DNA from: Lysobacterales bacterium
Lineage (GTDB): Bacteria; Pseudomonadota; Gammaproteobacteria; Xanthomonadales; Ahniellaceae
Length of the DNA: 64,000 bases
Reading direction: 5' to 3'
NCBI GenBank assembly: GCA_016182785.1
Contig: JACPFU010000043.1
Location: 54,399-118,398 of the forward strand
A model generated the notes under the pieces. It had not been told where the DNA came from, did no database searches, and saw only the letters and a list, made by a program, of their open reading frames with translations. This document shows, one piece after another, positions 62,261 through 64,000 of the stretch. Numbering within the stretch: the first letter of the stretch is position 1; every line of letters starts with the position of its first letter. The position numbers were made by a program, and so were the translations under genes.

Positions 62261-63243
62261 ACCTGCAGCCCTGGCTACAGCCGCTGTGGGACGGATTGCG
62301 CGCGCGCATCGATGCACAGCGCTTCCCGCACGCGCTGCTGCTCACCGGGCCGGTCGGTCTTGGCAAACGCGACCTCGCGCAGGCGCTGGTCGCACGCCTG
62401 TTGTGTCCGTCGCCGGGCGCGGACGGCCGCGCTTGCGGCAGTTGCCGCGGCTGCATGCTGCTCGGTGCCGGCACGCATCCGGATCGCGTGCTCGTGCAGC
62501 TGGAAGCTCGCGACGACGGCAAGCTGCGCACCGAGATCACCATCGACCAGGTGCGTGCGCTCGGCGAACGTTTTGCCGCGCGGCCAGGCTTCGGCGGCTG
62601 GCAGGTCGGGTTGATCGATCCGGCCGACCGCATGAACACCGCGGCCGCGAACGCCTTGCTGAAGACGCTGGAAGAACCGGCCGCAAACACCGCGCTGATC
62701 CTGGTCGCCGACGAGCCGGCGCGTCTGCCCGCCACCATCCGCAGTCGTTGCCAGCGCATCGAGCTGCGACCGCCCGAGGCCGCCACCGCGCGCGCCTGGC
62801 TGGTCGCGCAGGGAGCGGATGCGGCCAGTGTCGAGGAAGCGTTGCAGCTTGCCGACGGCAACCCTGGTGCTGCGCGTTCGCTGCTCGATGCCGAAGCCGG
62901 ACGCGCGCTCGACGCGCTGGTCGCCGACCTCAACGACGCCGCGCGCGGCCGCCCGCTCGCCGCCATCGCCGCGCGCTGGACCGAGCAGGATTGCGAATTC
63001 CTGTTCGCGATGCTGGCGCGGCTGGTGCTGCTGTCGATGCGTGCGCACGGTCCGCTGTCGCCGTCGCCGCGCGTGGCCGCGATCGCGCGCTTGACCGCGC
63101 CGGCCGATTTCCGCAAGCTGCAGGCATGGTGGGATCACCTGAACCTGGCGCGGGCACGCTTGTCGACGCCGCTGCGCAAGGACCTCGCGATCATCGAACT
63201 GCTGGACGAATGGCGCGCCGCGGTCAACGCGGACGCCGCCTGA
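62257..63243 (+). CDS. holB: DNA polymerase III delta-prime subunit
   Basis: A clamp-loader stator subunit that works with tau (dnaX, this window) and delta. The 328 residues have a P-loop-like LLTGPVGLGKRDLAQAL, a zinc-cysteine set (ACGSCRGCMLLGAGTHPD), and the SRC motif IRSRCQRIELRPP. It overlaps tmk and is followed ten bases later by a PilZ gene. Confidence 0.94.
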   Translation: MNLQPWLQPLWDGLRARIDAQRFPHALLLTGPVGLGKRDLAQALVARLLCPSPGADGRACGSCRGCMLLGAGTHPDRVLVQLEARDDGKLRTEITIDQVRALGERFAARPGFGGWQVGLIDPADRMNTAAANALLKTLEEPAANTALILVADEPARLPATIRSRCQRIELRPPEAATARAWLVAQGADAASVEEALQLADGNPGAARSLLDAEAGRALDALVADLNDAARGRPLAAIAARWTEQDCEFLFAMLARLVLLSMRAHGPLSPSPRVAAIARLTAPADFRKLQAWWDHLNLARARLSTPLRKDLAIIELLDEWRAAVNADAA

Positions 63244-63253
63244 GGAGTCGGAC

Positions 63254-63625
63254 ATGGGCGCAACGCCTGGTGCAATGGGGGGCATGCCAAGGCAGGGCAT
63301 CCTGTCGCTCGCGATCAAGGACAAGGGCGCGCTGTACAACGCCTACATGTCCTTCGTGAAAGGCGGCGGCCTGTTCGTGCCCACCACCAAGCGCTACAAC
63401 CTCGGCGACGAAGTCTTCATCCTGCTCTCGCTGATGGAAGACAAGGACCGCCTCCCGGTCGCCGGCAAGGTCGTGTGGATCACCCCGCAAGGCGCCCAAG
63501 GCAACCGCACCGCCGGCATCGGCGTGCAGTTCAACGACACCGGCGACGGCGAAGCCGCCAAGTCCAAGATCGAAGCCATCCTCGGCGCCACCCTCAACGC
63601 CGAGCGACCGACGCATACGATGTGA
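63254..63625 (+). CDS. pilZ: PilZ-domain protein (type IV pilus-associated)
   Basis: A 123-residue PilZ protein needed for type IV pilus function in Pseudomonas and Xanthomonas. It has GILSLAIKDKGALYNAYMSF, GGGLFVPTTKRYNLGDEVF and VVWITPQGAQGNRTAGIGVQF. The canonical c-di-GMP-binding RxxxR and D/NxSxxG residues are not evident, as in the founding PilZ proteins, so it probably acts by protein contacts. tatD, commonly found after holB-pilZ, does not follow here. Confidence 0.9.
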   Translation: MGATPGAMGGMPRQGILSLAIKDKGALYNAYMSFVKGGGLFVPTTKRYNLGDEVFILLSLMEDKDRLPVAGKVVWITPQGAQGNRTAGIGVQFNDTGDGEAAKSKIEAILGATLNAERPTHTM

Positions 63626-63659
63626 GGCCCCGACCGGTGCCAGCCGCCGAGTTGAAGAG

Positions 63660-64000
63660 GTGAGGTCGCTCTCGGGCCGCCTCGACACGGTGCATCGCGG
63701 TGGTGCGCTGGTGAGCGACTACGGCTTCGACACGAACGGCAATCGCTTGAGCCACCGCATCGGTGCGGCGTCGCCGTTGCGGGGTCGGGTGTGGCCTTGC
63801 CTGGGCGATCTCGCGGGCAGTGCCGAGGTGACGGTCGCGGGCAGTTTCGATGCGCAGGATCGCATGCAGAGCTACGGCACCTGCCAGTACGAATACACCC
63901 GCAACGGCGAACTGACGCGGCGCACCGACAGCGCCAGCGGCGCGGTGACGAACTACCAATACGACGAGTTCGGCAACCTGCGCCGCGTCGATCTGGCGGA
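63660..64000 (+). CDS. RHS/YD-repeat protein fragment (runs off the window)
   Basis: The frame is open from upstream of 63660 to the window end. Its translation has YD-repeat units: YGFDTNGNRLSHR, YEYTRNGELTRRTDS and YQYDEFGNLRRVDLA, as in RHS and polymorphic-toxin shells. No ATG or convincing start is seen: a GTG at 63660 or 63711 could serve, and no signal peptide, PAAR or N-terminal shell domain precedes it. It may be the middle of a displaced RHS gene or a 5'-truncated remnant. Start and extent are therefore uncertain. Confidence 0.65.
   Translation, partial: MRSLSGRLDTVHRGGALVSDYGFDTNGNRLSHRIGAASPLRGRVWPCLGDLAGSAEVTVAGSFDAQDRMQSYGTCQYEYTRNGELTRRTDSASGAVTNYQYDEFGNLRRVDLA

Overview
The window is about 64 kb of dense, high-GC chromosome from a gammaproteobacterium. 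The most likely placement is the order Lysobacterales (Xanthomonadales). This rests on the E. coli-like block mltD-gloB-yafS-rnhA-dnaQ, a clpP-clpX-lon-hupB-ppiD proteostasis block, an algZ-algR-hemC junction, eno-ftsB-ispD-ispF-truD, ffs and tRNA-Ser next to dnaX-ebfC-recR, and a long maf-yceD-rpmF-fab-pab-mltG-tmk-holB-pilZ run. Most of the window is core housekeeping DNA. No CRISPR array, prophage or rRNA operon was seen, and no gene-free stretch much longer than 300 bases remains.

Layout. 1-5.8 kb: the 3' part of recJ, prfB with its programmed frameshift, lysS, and a convergent fadD. 6.0-7.5 kb: nine tRNA genes with csrA embedded among them, carrying clear promoters and terminators. 7.5-16.1 kb: trigger factor, ClpP, ClpX, Lon, HU, tRNA-Val, tRNA-Asp and PpiD. 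16.2-21 kb: fabI and mltD-gloB, diverging from yafS-rnhA-dnaQ. 21-29.8 kb is the least ordinary stretch: a membrane-anchored Ser/Thr kinase, a convergent PP2C phosphatase, a 1319-residue Ig-repeat autotransporter, and a divergent exported protein combining Sel1 repeats, coiled coil, an Ig-like segment and a caspase fold. 29.8-34.9 kb: esterase, the AlgZ/AlgR two-component pair, hemC, a DUF481 outer-membrane protein and a TonB-like hypothetical. 34.9-40 kb: a WYL regulator, a small membrane ORF, and eno-ftsB-ispD-ispF-truD.

40-42.4 kb: an amidase gene lies between two copies of a long perfect palindrome, followed by 4.5S RNA and tRNA-Ser on the same strand. 42.5-51.3 kb: dnaX-ebfC-recR, a HIT protein, the MoxR/DUF58/TgpA transglutaminase operon, and a GT39-type glycosyltransferase with an added C-terminal beta domain. 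51.3-63.6 kb: maf, a coiled-coil protein, yceD-rpmF-fabH-fabD-fabG, a VapBC-type toxin-antitoxin pair with a frameshifted toxin, then acpP-fabF-pabB-pabC-mltG-tmk-holB-pilZ. The window ends inside an RHS/YD-repeat reading frame that follows pilZ.

Genes that work together: ClpX unfolds substrates for ClpP. The fab genes and AcpP form the type II fatty-acid synthase, and FabI reduces its enoyl-ACP. The tau and delta-prime clamp-loader subunits (dnaX, holB) and epsilon (dnaQ) belong to DNA polymerase III. MltD, MltG and the exported amidase act on peptidoglycan. The kinase and PP2C are likely antagonists. Points worth a second look are the kinase/PP2C/autotransporter/caspase block, the palindromes flanking the amidase, the toxin-antitoxin pair inside the fab operon, a PabB with the TrpE-type PIAGT motif, and the RHS fragment after pilZ. 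All calls were made by reading the sequence; no database search was run.
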